A stretch of DNA of 64,000 nt from Motilibacter peucedani (lineage in GTDB: Bacteria; Actinomycetota; Actinomycetes; Motilibacterales; Motilibacteraceae): the NCBI RefSeq assembly GCF_003634695.1, contig NZ_RBWV01000013.1, forward strand, positions 1-64,000, written 5' to 3'. The notes under the pieces were generated by a model. That model made no database searches. It was given only the letters and a program-made list of their open reading frames with translations, and was not told the DNA's origin. A program made the translations under genes and the position numbers. How positions within the stretch are numbered: position 1 is the stretch's first letter; each line of letters begins with the position of its first letter. Of the stretch, positions 30,330 to 38,446 are shown piece after piece.

Positions 30330-30947
30330 GTGGGCGGAGTGAAGGACCTCGCCGACAGGCTGCTCAACGTCGCGCCAGGCTGGGTCTACCTCATCGTGAC
30401 GCTCGTCGTCTTCGCCGAGGACGCGTTCTTCCTCGGCTTCGTGCTGCCCGGCGAGACCGTGGCGGTGCTCGGCGGGGTGGCCGCGTCGCAGGGCCACGTG
30501 TCCTTCCCGGTGATGCTCGTGCTGGTCGTGCTGGCGGCGATCGTCGGCGACAGCGTCGGCTACGAGCTCGGGCGCATCCTCGGGCCGCGGATGCTGCGCA
30601 ACCGGCTGCTGGCCGGGCGCCGCGAGCAGCTCGAGGCCGCACAGCGCTTCCTCGCCCGCCGGGGCGGCATGGCGGTGCTCCTCGGGCGGTGGGTCGCCTT
30701 CTTCCGCGCGGTGATGCCGGCCCTCGCGGGCTGCGCCGAGATGCACTACCGCAAGTTCCTCGTCTACAACGCCCTGGGCGGCGTCATCTGGGGCTCGATC
30801 GTGGTGACGGTCGGCTACGTCGCCGGAGACTCCTACAAGCGGGTCGAGGCGCAGCTCGGCCGGGGCGTCGCGGCCGCGGCGGCCGTCGTGGTCGTGGGAC
30901 TGCTCCTCGCCTGGCACGTGCACCGGCGTCGGGCCGAGAAGTCCTGA
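30330..30947 (+). CDS. DedA family membrane protein
   Basis: This 205-residue SNARE-associated/DedA protein is thought to act in phospholipid flipping or membrane homeostasis. It has the family's FAEDAFFLGFVLPGETVAVLGG (acidic residues in a re-entrant segment), GDSVGYELGRILG and LGRWVAFFRAVMPALAGCAEMHYRKFLVYNALGGVIWGS, with terminal membrane helices. The start GTG 30330 is uncertain; GTG 30339 is an alternative. The gap to dapC is 20 bp. Confidence 0.9.
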   Translation: MGGVKDLADRLLNVAPGWVYLIVTLVVFAEDAFFLGFVLPGETVAVLGGVAASQGHVSFPVMLVLVVLAAIVGDSVGYELGRILGPRMLRNRLLAGRREQLEAAQRFLARRGGMAVLLGRWVAFFRAVMPALAGCAEMHYRKFLVYNALGGVIWGSIVVTVGYVAGDSYKRVEAQLGRGVAAAAAVVVVGLLLAWHVHRRRAEKS

Positions 30948-30951
30948 CACC

Positions 30952-30957
30952 TACGCT
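30952..30957 (+). promoter_or_regulatory. Leaderless -10 box of the SDR gene
   Basis: TACGCT lies 6 nt before the ATG at 30964. Confidence 0.5.
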
Positions 30958-30963
30958 TGGCCC

Positions 30964-31701
30964 ATGCCTGCAGAGTCCCGCAATCTTTCCGGTTCAGTCG
31001 TCGCCCTCACCGGTGCCAGCTCCGGCATCGGCCAGGCCGCTGCCCGCCTGCTCGTCGAGGCCGGCGCCAAGGTCGTGCTCGGTGCCCGCCGCGCCGACCG
31101 CCTCGAGGCCCTCGTCGCCGAGCTCGGAGCCGAGAACGCCCTCGCCGTCCCCGGCGACGTCCGCAAGCCCGAGGACCAGGAGGCGCTCGTCGCCGCCGCG
31201 GTGGAGCGCTTCGGGCGGCTCGACAGCGTCGTGGCCAACGCCGGCCTCGGCAAGTACGGCGGCATCACCGACGCCAGCGACGACGAGCTCCGCACGATGC
31301 TCGAGACCAACCTCGACGGCACCGTGTGGACCGTGCGCTCGGCCGTGCGCCAGTTCCGCGCCCAGGGCGACGGCGGCGACGTCGTCATCGTCAGCTCGGT
31401 CGCCGGCCTGCGCGGCGGCGAGGACGAGGCCGTCTACGCCTCCACCAAGTTCGGCCAGGTCGGCCTCGCCGGCTCGCTCGACCGCGAGGTCCGCGCCGAG
31501 GGCATCCGCGTCAGCACGATCTGCCCCGCCGGCGTCAAGACCGAGTTCGCCATCGGCGACGGCCGCACCGAGGGCGACCCGGCGCTCGACGACTACCTCG
31601 CCCCTGAGGACGTCGCGTTCGCGATCGTCACGGTCCTGCAGCAGCCCCGCCGGCTGCGCACGACCCTGTGGGCCATGTGGAGCATGAAGCAGGGCAGCTG
31701 A
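30964..31701 (+). CDS. Short-chain dehydrogenase/reductase
   Basis: This 245-residue SDR has the Rossmann cofactor motif TGASSGIG (about residues 16-23) and the basic residue pattern GARRADRL, which suggests NADP preference. It also has NAG (about 91-93) and the catalytic Ser in VSSVAG with YASTK (Tyr and Lys). The C terminus LRTTLWAMWSMKQGS resembles NADP-dependent clavulanate-dehydrogenase-like SDRs. The substrate cannot be predicted. It converges with the next gene with a 3-bp gap. Confidence 0.93.
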   Translation: MPAESRNLSGSVVALTGASSGIGQAAARLLVEAGAKVVLGARRADRLEALVAELGAENALAVPGDVRKPEDQEALVAAAVERFGRLDSVVANAGLGKYGGITDASDDELRTMLETNLDGTVWTVRSAVRQFRAQGDGGDVVIVSSVAGLRGGEDEAVYASTKFGQVGLAGSLDREVRAEGIRVSTICPAGVKTEFAIGDGRTEGDPALDDYLAPEDVAFAIVTVLQQPRRLRTTLWAMWSMKQGS

Positions 31702-31704
31702 CCC

Positions 31705-32145
31705 TCAGCCTGACGACGCGGCCTCACGCGCCTCGCGCGTGAGGTCGCGTCCTGCTCCGCCGAGCGCCGCCAGAGCGACCACCGGGCCGTGCGTGTCACG
31801 CGCGGCGTTCTGCTGCACCGTCGCACGCGGGACCAGCACGAGCCGCTCCACCTGCGTGCCGCCGCGCAGCTCCACGAACGCCGCGACGTCGAAGCCCCAG
31901 CTGCGCAGCCGGAACTGCCCGCTCTCGGCCAGCAGCACGGCGACCCGCTCGCCGTCGGCGTCGAGCACGTCGTAGGTGCGACCAGGCCCGGCCGGGCGCC
32001 CGCCGAGCAGCGCGCTGACGAGCCAGCGGGCGAAGCTGCCCGCGGGGTCGGCTGCCGCCCCTTCGAGCCCGCGCCGCCGCAGCTCGTCGACGACCTCAGC
32101 CAGCTGGGCGAGCAGCTCGGGCGTGGTCCGCTCGCCGACGCTCAC
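31705..32145 (-). CDS. Unknown protein, possible DUF6998/nuclease-like fold, last gene of a three-gene operon
   Basis: This 146-residue protein starts VSVGERTTPELLAQLAEVVDELRRRGLEG, then has TYDVLDADGERVAVLLAESGQFRLRSWGFDVAAFVELRG, a beta-rich segment. The core loosely resembles small restriction-fold domains of the form YDV-DADG-R-V-V-K; here the lysine position is occupied by LL, so if related it may be inactive. I am not confident in that link. The start GTG 32145 overlaps the stop of the membrane-protein gene upstream (GTGA), showing translational coupling. The role is unknown. Confidence 0.6.
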   Translation of the reverse strand: MSVGERTTPELLAQLAEVVDELRRRGLEGAAADPAGSFARWLVSALLGGRPAGPGRTYDVLDADGERVAVLLAESGQFRLRSWGFDVAAFVELRGGTQVERLVLVPRATVQQNAARDTHGPVVALAALGGAGRDLTREAREAASSG

Positions 32146-32831
32146 TGCAGCAGGCTCACGCCGCGCGCGATGACCAGCACGCTGAGCAGGATCGCCGACA
32201 CCGACTCGACCGCCATCAGGCACTTGGCGCGCGCCGACAGCGGCATGGTGTCGGTGGGGCTGAACGCCGAGGAGTTCGTCACCGAGACGTAGAGGTAGTC
32301 GACGAACCCCGGCAGCCAGCCGGACTTCACCGACGAGCGGGTCGCCACCTCGCCCACCGCGTCGTGGTCCTCGTCCTGCGGGAAGCGGAAGTCGGCCGCA
32401 GGCAGGTCTTCCCGCGCCACCTGGGTCCGCACGACCGGGCCGCCGCGGTCGAGCTCCCAGAAGCAGAGCCCGAAGACGAGGATGTTCGTCAACCACACCT
32501 GACCAGCGCCGACCACGAGAGCCGATCCCTGCGGGGTGTGGCTCTCGAGCAGGGCCCGCAGCAGCTGCACCAGCGCCAGCAGGTTGGTGGCGGCGATCAG
32601 GAGGACGAGGCCGAGCGAGAGCTTGCGCAACCAGGTGTTCTCCCGGCGCAGCCGGTGCGGGTTGGCGGCGAGCACGGGGATGAACAGCAGCACTTCCAGC
32701 GCGGGCACCACCAGCCGCGGGCCCAGGGTCAGCCGGCTGGGCAGCAGGGCGTAGAGCGTGATGGCCGCGACCACCGCGACGGCGGCAGGCAGGCGTACCT
32801 CTCCCGGGTGCCCGGTGGCGGTGGTCGCCAC
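32142..32831 (-). CDS. Integral membrane protein with ion-channel-like C-terminal helices
   Basis: This 229-residue protein has five to six membrane segments: about residues 14-30, 38-56, 70-92 and 104-124, and a pair near 178-225. The last part, FVDYLYVSVTNSSAFSPTDTMPLSARAKCLMAVESVSAILLSVLVIARGV, resembles the two-helix region of ion-channel-type membrane proteins but without a TVGYG filter. The function is unknown. The GTG 32831 lies 1 bp after the stop codon of the gene upstream, so the genes are coupled. Confidence 0.65.
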   Translation of the reverse strand: MATTATGHPGEVRLPAAVAVVAAITLYALLPSRLTLGPRLVVPALEVLLFIPVLAANPHRLRRENTWLRKLSLGLVLLIAATNLLALVQLLRALLESHTPQGSALVVGAGQVWLTNILVFGLCFWELDRGGPVVRTQVAREDLPAADFRFPQDEDHDAVGEVATRSSVKSGWLPGFVDYLYVSVTNSSAFSPTDTMPLSARAKCLMAVESVSAILLSVLVIARGVSLLQ

Positions 32832-32832
32832 C

Positions 32833-33906
32833 TCAGCCGCCGCGTACGACGTCGACGTGCACGTGGTCGCGGTGCTGCTTGATGGCGTTGGTCGGGTCGT
32901 CGCTGACGTAGCGGCGCCAGCCCTGCGACGAGCGCGCCGCGCTCCAGATGTGGTCGTCGTAGATCACGGTCGCCAGCTCGAGCCGGGCGGAGTTGGCCAC
33001 CATCCAGTGCGCCATCGCCCAGCCGTCAAGGCGGTTCGCCGTGCTCGCCGGCCGGAAGAAGACGTCGATGGCCCGGCCCTCGTAGTGCGCGGAGTCCTCG
33101 ATGTGGCCGGTGGAGACGCCGCCGGGCTCGAAGCCGCCCAGCGACTGCTTGCCCCAGACCGCCTCCATCGCACTGCGTACGCTGTTGGCCCGCGTCGTGA
33201 GCCCCGTGCCGGTGAGCGACTGGCGGGGTGCCTTCGCCGGGCTCGTGCGGCAGGTCAGCGCGGCCTGCGTGTGCCCGGTGAGGGCGTTGGCCAGCGCCGC
33301 CGCCTGCGGCTCGTGCTTCGCGTACGCGGACGGCAGTGCGCTGCGCTGCACCGCCTGCGCGGCGCGGGTCAGCGAGAGCCGCTCCCAGCCCTCGACCCCG
33401 TCGAGCGCGCGGTAGAACTTCGTGGACGAGTAGACCGGGTCCTGCACCTGGCGGGCGGTGCCCCAGCCCTGCGACGGCCGCTGCTGGAACAGCCCGAGGC
33501 TGTCGCGGTCGCCGTGGTCGAGGTTGCGCAGCTTGGACTCCTGCAGCGCGGTCGCGATCGCGATGGTGACGGCACGCTGCGGCATCCCGAGCCGGGTGCC
33601 GACTCCGGCGATCGTCGCGGCGTTGGCGGCCTGGTCGCGGTCGAGCCCGACCTCGGTCGAGCCGACGGTGACCGTGCACGCCTTCGAGCTGGGGACGAAG
33701 GGCAAGGAGTCCGGCAGCAGGGCGCTGACCAGCCGCTGGGCGCCGGCCACGACGAGCAGGCCGAAGGCGATGATCAGCAGTGCGGCGAGCCAGCGCAGGT
33801 CGCGCCCCTGCTTCGCGCGGCCCGTGCGCGCCGTGCGCGGGCGTGGCCGGGCGCCCGCGCCGGAGGTACGCCTCGGCGCCGGTCGTCGGGCTGTCTGCTG
33901 CGGCAC
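32833..33906 (-). CDS. Membrane-anchored protein with ARB-07466-like C-terminal domain
   Basis: This 357-residue protein has a basic N-terminal tail (about 38 residues), one membrane helix (about 39-62) and an extracellular part. The first extracellular domain (AVTIAIATALQESKLRNLDHGDRDSLGLFQQRPSQGWG) resembles a lysozyme/transglycosylase-like fold with a catalytic-type Glu in QESK. The C-terminal part (SAHYEGRAIDVFFRP...IYDDHIWSA...HRDHVHVDVV) matches the ARB-07466-type domain common in actinobacterial exported proteins, with His/Asp metal-ligand candidates. A role in cell-wall processing is plausible but unproven. It is the first gene of the three-gene operon. Confidence 0.75.
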   Translation of the reverse strand: MPQQTARRPAPRRTSGAGARPRPRTARTGRAKQGRDLRWLAALLIIAFGLLVVAGAQRLVSALLPDSLPFVPSSKACTVTVGSTEVGLDRDQAANAATIAGVGTRLGMPQRAVTIAIATALQESKLRNLDHGDRDSLGLFQQRPSQGWGTARQVQDPVYSSTKFYRALDGVEGWERLSLTRAAQAVQRSALPSAYAKHEPQAAALANALTGHTQAALTCRTSPAKAPRQSLTGTGLTTRANSVRSAMEAVWGKQSLGGFEPGGVSTGHIEDSAHYEGRAIDVFFRPASTANRLDGWAMAHWMVANSARLELATVIYDDHIWSAARSSQGWRRYVSDDPTNAIKQHRDHVHVDVVRGG

Positions 33907-34046
33907 GGTGGGACAACTGTGTCAGGTGCCGGGGCGTTCCGGCCGGGTGGCGGGCCGTGCGGTGTGTCGCCCGCTCGACCCGGCCGCTGCGGGGCCGCCA
34001 AGTCGTCCGCAAGAGAACGGCAAGTGCCCGGGCGCACGGTGGTGCC

Positions 34047-34472
34047 ATGACAACGACCACGGCCCACACCGGGCACCACTCCACCGTCCACATCAACCCC
34101 ACGACCTGGAACGCCGGCTTCCACTACGACCAGGCGCAGCTGCGTCCGGCGCCGTCGGTGCTGTTGACCGTCGCCGGCCAGGGCGCCACCGACCGCTCCG
34201 GTCAGCTGCAGCACCCCGGCGAGGTCGAGCCCCAGCTCGCCGCCGCCATGGCCAACGTCGAGGAGCTGCTCGCCGCCGGCGGCATGGGGTTGCGCGACGT
34301 CCTGCGCATGACCGTCTACGCCACTGACGTCGACGCGACCCTCGCCGGCTACGGCGCGGTCGTCTCGCGGCTCGCTGCCGCCGGCGCCACCCCGCCCGCG
34401 ACCCTGGTCGGCGTCAGCCGGCTGGCCATCCCGGGCATGACCGTCGAGATCGAGGTGAGCGCGGGTCGCTGA
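34047..34472 (+). CDS. RidA (YjgF/YER057c/UK114) family protein
   Basis: This 141-residue RidA-like protein has a polar N-terminal extension followed by the trimeric fold: VLLTVAGQGATDRSGQLQHPGEVEPQLAAAMANVEELLAAGGMGLRDVLRMTVYATDVDA and ATLVGVSRLAIPGMTVEIEVSAGR. The archetypal catalytic arginine of RidA (in the segment R-x-A-V-x-V-x-L near the C terminus) is replaced here in SRLAIPGMTVEIE, so it may belong to a divergent Rid subfamily that does not deaminate 2-aminoacrylate. It stands alone. Confidence 0.85.
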   Translation: MTTTTAHTGHHSTVHINPTTWNAGFHYDQAQLRPAPSVLLTVAGQGATDRSGQLQHPGEVEPQLAAAMANVEELLAAGGMGLRDVLRMTVYATDVDATLAGYGAVVSRLAAAGATPPATLVGVSRLAIPGMTVEIEVSAGR

Positions 34473-34513
34473 GCGCCGGGTAGGTCGTGGCCGCGGCGGG
34501 GAACGCTGCGGCC

Positions 34514-34717
34514 ATGACCGTTCCCGACCCCGTCCGCCCCGCCGCCAGCCCCGTCTTCCCCGGCACCGCCGAGCCCTCGGGCGAGCACGACCCCGAGCGT
34601 GCGGAGGAGTACGCCGAGTCCGTCGGTGTCGACCCCTCGCCCGACCAGGTGGAGCACTACCAGGAGCTGACCGGCGACGGGCCGGACGACGGCGACCCCT
34701 CCGCACCCCCGCGATGA
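34514..34717 (+). CDS. Small acidic hypothetical protein
   Basis: This 67-residue, strongly acidic, proline-rich protein (MTVPDPVRPAASP ... DPERAEEYAESVGVDPSPDQVEHYQELTGDGPDDGD) has no recognised domain. It is probably soluble and partly disordered. Its TGA stop codon lies within the left outer arm of the palindrome at 34712-34774. Confidence 0.55.
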   Translation: MTVPDPVRPAASPVFPGTAEPSGEHDPERAEEYAESVGVDPSPDQVEHYQELTGDGPDDGDPSAPPR

Positions 34718-34774
34718 TCATGGGCTAGTCAGGTGACACGCCCGGCGTGTCGCCTGACTTCCTCATGATCATCG
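34712..34774. repeat. 63-bp nested palindrome
   Basis: An outer perfect 11-bp inverted repeat (CGATGATCATG at 34712-34722, CATGATCATCG at 34764-34774) encloses a second 14-bp repeat (TCAGGTGACACGCC / GGCGTGTCGCCTGA, one G:T pair) around a single C. Two 6-nt interior spacers separate the stems. The outer arms are themselves partly palindromic (ATGATCAT). It can fold as one long hairpin that would serve as a terminator for the small gene. Such GATCA-rich structures look like a dispersed repeat family rather than a simple terminator. Confidence 0.9.
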
Positions 34775-34937
34775 CCGAGGGGGCCGTGTTTCCGGCGGGT
34801 TGCAGTTCGGGGCGGTTTGTTAACTCTGTAGACGAATCGCCGGAAAGGGCTACTGCTGCGTACATCGGTGACCTTACGGTGCGATCGCTCCTGACTACCT
34901 CAGGCAAGCATTCGAACCGCGAGAGGAACCCCAGCAC

Positions 34938-37394
34938 ATGACCTGGACGGCACCCGTCCGCAGACGCGCAGTCGTCGGCGCCCTCTCCGCGGGCCTGATG
35001 GTGGCGTCGGCGACCGCCGCGCTCAACCTGCCCGCCTCCGCCGCCGAGGCGTCCGCCGCACCAGCGGCCTCGGCCCGCTTCTCCGTCGCCGCGACGGCTG
35101 GCGGCTACCGCGTCACCCTTCACCTGGACTCGGCCCTCGAGGCGCGCGACGCGCTGCCCGAGGTCGCGGTCGACGGCACCGTCATCGGCACGGCGAGCGT
35201 CTCGGCCGACGGCAGGACCGTCAGCGCGGTCACGTCCGACGCGAGCGTCGCGTCGGCCTCCTCCGCCGAGGTGGCCTACGACGGCGTCGTGCCGTCCGCA
35301 GCGGGCGCCCGCGCCAAGATGCGTACGGTGGCCCCGGCCGCTCCGGCACCGCTGACCAGCGCCGCGGTCCTCGCCGACGACCCCGCGACCCCCGGCCCCT
35401 ACGTGGTCTCCCGCGCCGACTACGACTTCGGCGACACCGCCACCACGCTGCCCGGGCTGGGGGGCCGCTACAACGAGCTCCGCGGTGCGGTCTACCTGCC
35501 GACAGGTGCGACCGGCAAGAGGCCTGTCGTGATCTTCCTGCACGGCCGGCACTCCGCCTGCTACAACCCCACGACCCTCAAGTCGGACAACAGCATCTGG
35601 CCGTGCGCGCCGGGCTTCCAGCCCATCAACAGCTACCTCGGCTACACCGAGCAGGCCAACGCCCTCGCGAGCCACGGCTACGTCGTGGTCTCCATCAGCG
35701 CCGACGGCATCAACGCGCAGGATGCGCCCTACACAGACGACGCCGGCACCGCGGCACGCGGCCAGCTCGTGCTGCAGACGCTCGACCTGCTGGACCGCTG
35801 GAACGACGGCAAGGGCGACAAGAAGCAGCGGGCCGCCCTGACCGGCCGGCTCGACCTCACCACTGTGGGCCTCATGGGCCACTCGCGCGGCGGTGAGGGC
35901 GTGGTCGAGGCCGCGCTGCAGAACGCGGCGCTGCACCACCCCTACGGCATCAAGGCGGTGTTCCCGCTGGCGCCGATCGACTTCGCCCGCGAGACGCTGC
36001 CCGACGTGCCGATGGCGGTGATGCTGCCCTACTGCGACGGCGACGTCTCGAACCAGCAGGGCCAGCACTACTACGACGACTCCCGCTACGCGCACGCCGA
36101 CGACGTGCTCCGCAGCTCGCTCATGGTCATGGGCGCCGACCACAACTTCTTCAACACCGAGTGGACTCCTGGCGTCTCCACCGCACCGTCCAACGACGAC
36201 TGGAGCGCGGCTGACGACTCGGTGTGCGGCACCGCGTCCCCGACGAGCCAGCGGCTCGCACCGGCTGCGCAGCGGGCGGTGGGCACTGCGTACATCGACG
36301 GGTTCTTCCGCATGGTCCTCGGTGGCGAGAAGCAGTTCCTGCCGCTGTTCGACGGCAGTGGCAGCACCGTCCGCTCGACCGGCAGCGCCGCGGTCTACAC
36401 CGAGGCGCAGCAGCCCGGTTCGCAGCGGCTGGACGTCGCGCCGCTCGAGGCGGCGGCCAGCAACGTCAAGGTGAGCGGCTTCGCCACCGGCGCGTACTGC
36501 GCCAGCTCGTCGGTCCGGGTGACGCAGGGCTCGGGCACTACGCCCTGCTTCACGCTGCCGCAGACCTCGCGCTCGCCGCACTTCACGCCGGCGTCCTACG
36601 CGGGCTGGGTGCCGATCTCGCCCGTGCTGAAGACCGTGTGGACCGACGCCAGCGTCCCGGCCTCGGTCCGCGCGACGCTGCCCGCCGGCTCCTTCGACGT
36701 GTCGCGGTTCTCGGCGCTCACCTTCCGCGCCGCGCTCGAGGAGAACCAGACAGGGCCGGCCGACATGGACGTCACGGTCGTCGACGGCAGGGGGACGACG
36801 CAGTCGGTCAGCGTCTCGTCGGTCAGCCCGGCGCTGACGCCCTTCCCGGCGTCGACGAACACGCCGAACGGCTTGGCGCTGCTGCCGAAGACCTGGATGC
36901 GTACGGTGCGCATCCCGCTCTCGTCGCTGACGTCGCTGGACCTGCACGACGTCCGGGAAGTACGCCTGACGCCCCGCAGCGCGACGGGGGGCGCCTACCT
37001 GTCCGATCTCGCGTTCGACACGCCGGGTGTCGGAGCTGGTGGGCCGTCGACGCTGCCGCAGCTGAGCATCGCCGACGCCAGCGTGGACGAGGGCAACGCC
37101 CCCGGATACGCGGCGATGACGATCTCGCTGTCGGACAAGCTCAAGGCGCCGGCCAGCGCGTGGCTGTCAGTGGTCACGGGCACGACGCAGCTCGAGGCGC
37201 AGGCCATCCCGGTCCAGTTCCCGGTGGGCGCCCGGTCCGTGACGGTCCAGGTGCCGCTGCTGGGGAACACCACGCCCGAGGCGACACCGGTCAGCGTCAA
37301 CAAGATCGGCGTCTCGGCGCCCAAGGGCGTCCTGCTCGACGACGAGTTCGCCGCCCTGACGATCCGGGACGACGACGCAGTGGTCGCGCCGTAG
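34938..37394 (+). CDS. Large secreted alpha/beta hydrolase with C-terminal Calx-beta-like domain
   Basis: This 818-residue exported protein has a signal peptide with adjacent arginines (VRRRAVVGALSAGLMVASATAALNLPASA), possibly Tat. After an approximately 170-residue N-terminal beta-rich region comes an alpha/beta hydrolase domain: VVIFLHGRHSACYN (oxyanion region), nucleophile Ser in GHSRGGE (about residue 317), and a candidate catalytic His in GADHNFFNTEW. A long region without a recognised domain follows, and a C-terminal Calx-beta-like repeat (VDEGNAPGYAAMTISLSDKL...). It is likely an extracellular esterase or lipase. The start ATG has GAGAGGA at wide spacing. Confidence 0.82.
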   Translation: MTWTAPVRRRAVVGALSAGLMVASATAALNLPASAAEASAAPAASARFSVAATAGGYRVTLHLDSALEARDALPEVAVDGTVIGTASVSADGRTVSAVTSDASVASASSAEVAYDGVVPSAAGARAKMRTVAPAAPAPLTSAAVLADDPATPGPYVVSRADYDFGDTATTLPGLGGRYNELRGAVYLPTGATGKRPVVIFLHGRHSACYNPTTLKSDNSIWPCAPGFQPINSYLGYTEQANALASHGYVVVSISADGINAQDAPYTDDAGTAARGQLVLQTLDLLDRWNDGKGDKKQRAALTGRLDLTTVGLMGHSRGGEGVVEAALQNAALHHPYGIKAVFPLAPIDFARETLPDVPMAVMLPYCDGDVSNQQGQHYYDDSRYAHADDVLRSSLMVMGADHNFFNTEWTPGVSTAPSNDDWSAADDSVCGTASPTSQRLAPAAQRAVGTAYIDGFFRMVLGGEKQFLPLFDGSGSTVRSTGSAAVYTEAQQPGSQRLDVAPLEAAASNVKVSGFATGAYCASSSVRVTQGSGTTPCFTLPQTSRSPHFTPASYAGWVPISPVLKTVWTDASVPASVRATLPAGSFDVSRFSALTFRAALEENQTGPADMDVTVVDGRGTTQSVSVSSVSPALTPFPASTNTPNGLALLPKTWMRTVRIPLSSLTSLDLHDVREVRLTPRSATGGAYLSDLAFDTPGVGAGGPSTLPQLSIADASVDEGNAPGYAAMTISLSDKLKAPASAWLSVVTGTTQLEAQAIPVQFPVGARSVTVQVPLLGNTTPEATPVSVNKIGVSAPKGVLLDDEFAALTIRDDDAVVAP

Positions 37395-37402
37395 CCCGCT
37401 GG

Positions 37403-37432
37403 CCCGCCGCCCCGCACTCGCGGGGCGGTGGG
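37403..37432. terminator. Convergent terminator hairpin
   Basis: CCCGCCGCCCCGC and GCGGGGCGGTGGG (13 bp, one G:T pair) flank an ACTC loop. It fills the 39-bp gap between two convergent genes and would serve both. There is no T-run, as is usual in this GC-rich DNA. Confidence 0.8.
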
Positions 37433-37433
37433 C

Positions 37434-38435
37434 TCAGGGCGTGCGGGCGCGGAGCACCAGGTCCATCGTCTCGGCGAGGGCGACGCTGTCGGCCAGGGAG
37501 TGGACGGGGGAGTCGGTGCGGCCCTCGGCGACGTAGGCCGCCAGGGCCGCGGCCTGCCACGCCAGGCCGTCGCGGCCGGACAGCCCGGACTCGTCGCGCC
37601 ACTCGTGCCGGCCGCTCGGGCCGGAGACGCAGAAGCCGCTGGGGAAGACGACGTGGTCCGTGACCACCGCGGTGCCCTCGGTGCCGATGATCTCGGCGTG
37701 GCCGGACGTGTCGTTCCACAGCGTCGTGGCCACGGACGCCAGCCGGCCGTCTGCGGCCGCCAGCGCGACGACCGCGGAGGTGTCCACCCCGTCGACCGCC
37801 TGCACCGACGCGGAGACGTGCACCGGGCGCCCGACCGCGAACTGGGCGAACCACAGCCCGTAGACACCCATGTCGAGCGTGACCCCGCCGCCCTGCTCCG
37901 GCGGGTCCCAGAGGCGCCCGTCGTGCGCCCGCCAGCCGACGGTCACCGACGCGACGCGCGGGTCGCCGACCGCACCCGCGGCGAGCTGGCGCGCGAGCTC
38001 GACGTAGGTCGGCACGTACCTCGTCCACAGTGCTTCCATCACCAGCACGCCCGCGCTGCGTGCCGCGTCGGCGAGCCGGCGGGCGTCCGCCGCGCTGGTC
38101 GCGAGCGGCTTCTCCACGAGCACGTGCTTGCCGGCGGCGACCGCCCGCAGGGCGATGTCGACGTGCGTCGCGTTGACCGAGGCGACGTAGACGACGTCGA
38201 CGTCGCTGTCGACCAGGGCGTCGTAGGAGTCGTACGTCGCCGGCACGTCGAAGCGGGCGCCGAACTCCTGCGCCCGCGCCGCGGACCGCGAGGCGACGGC
38301 GGCGACCTGCTGGTCGGTGTGGCGCTGCACGGTGCTCACGAAGTCGGCGGCGATGCCGCCGGGGCCTGCGACGCCCCAGCGCAGGGCAGGGGCGTCGCGC
38401 AGGCCGATGTCAGGCACGCACGGCTGTGCAGTCAT
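37434..38435 (-). CDS. Gfo/Idh/MocA family oxidoreductase
   Basis: This 333-residue NAD(P)-dependent oxidoreductase has the Rossmann motif WGVAGPGGIAADFV near residues 20-33. It also has VYVASVNATHVDIALRAVAAGKHVLVEKPLATSAADA, with the family's EKP catalytic-lysine motif, and the C-terminal substrate domain GVTLDMGVYGLWFAQFA. The presumed catalytic residues are Lys of EKP and Asp of LDMGVYG. The substrate is probably a sugar or sugar alcohol derivative; there is no gene cluster to specify it. The stop at 37434 faces the convergent hydrolase gene. It follows dapD on the same strand (11-bp gap). Confidence 0.92.
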   Translation of the reverse strand: MTAQPCVPDIGLRDAPALRWGVAGPGGIAADFVSTVQRHTDQQVAAVASRSAARAQEFGARFDVPATYDSYDALVDSDVDVVYVASVNATHVDIALRAVAAGKHVLVEKPLATSAADARRLADAARSAGVLVMEALWTRYVPTYVELARQLAAGAVGDPRVASVTVGWRAHDGRLWDPPEQGGGVTLDMGVYGLWFAQFAVGRPVHVSASVQAVDGVDTSAVVALAAADGRLASVATTLWNDTSGHAEIIGTEGTAVVTDHVVFPSGFCVSGPSGRHEWRDESGLSGRDGLAWQAAALAAYVAEGRTDSPVHSLADSVALAETMDLVLRARTP

Positions 38436-38446
38436 GACGGCGGCCG

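Noticed and set aside
32142-32831. Potassium channel
   Set aside because: The C-terminal helices are channel-like but there is no selectivity-filter sequence.
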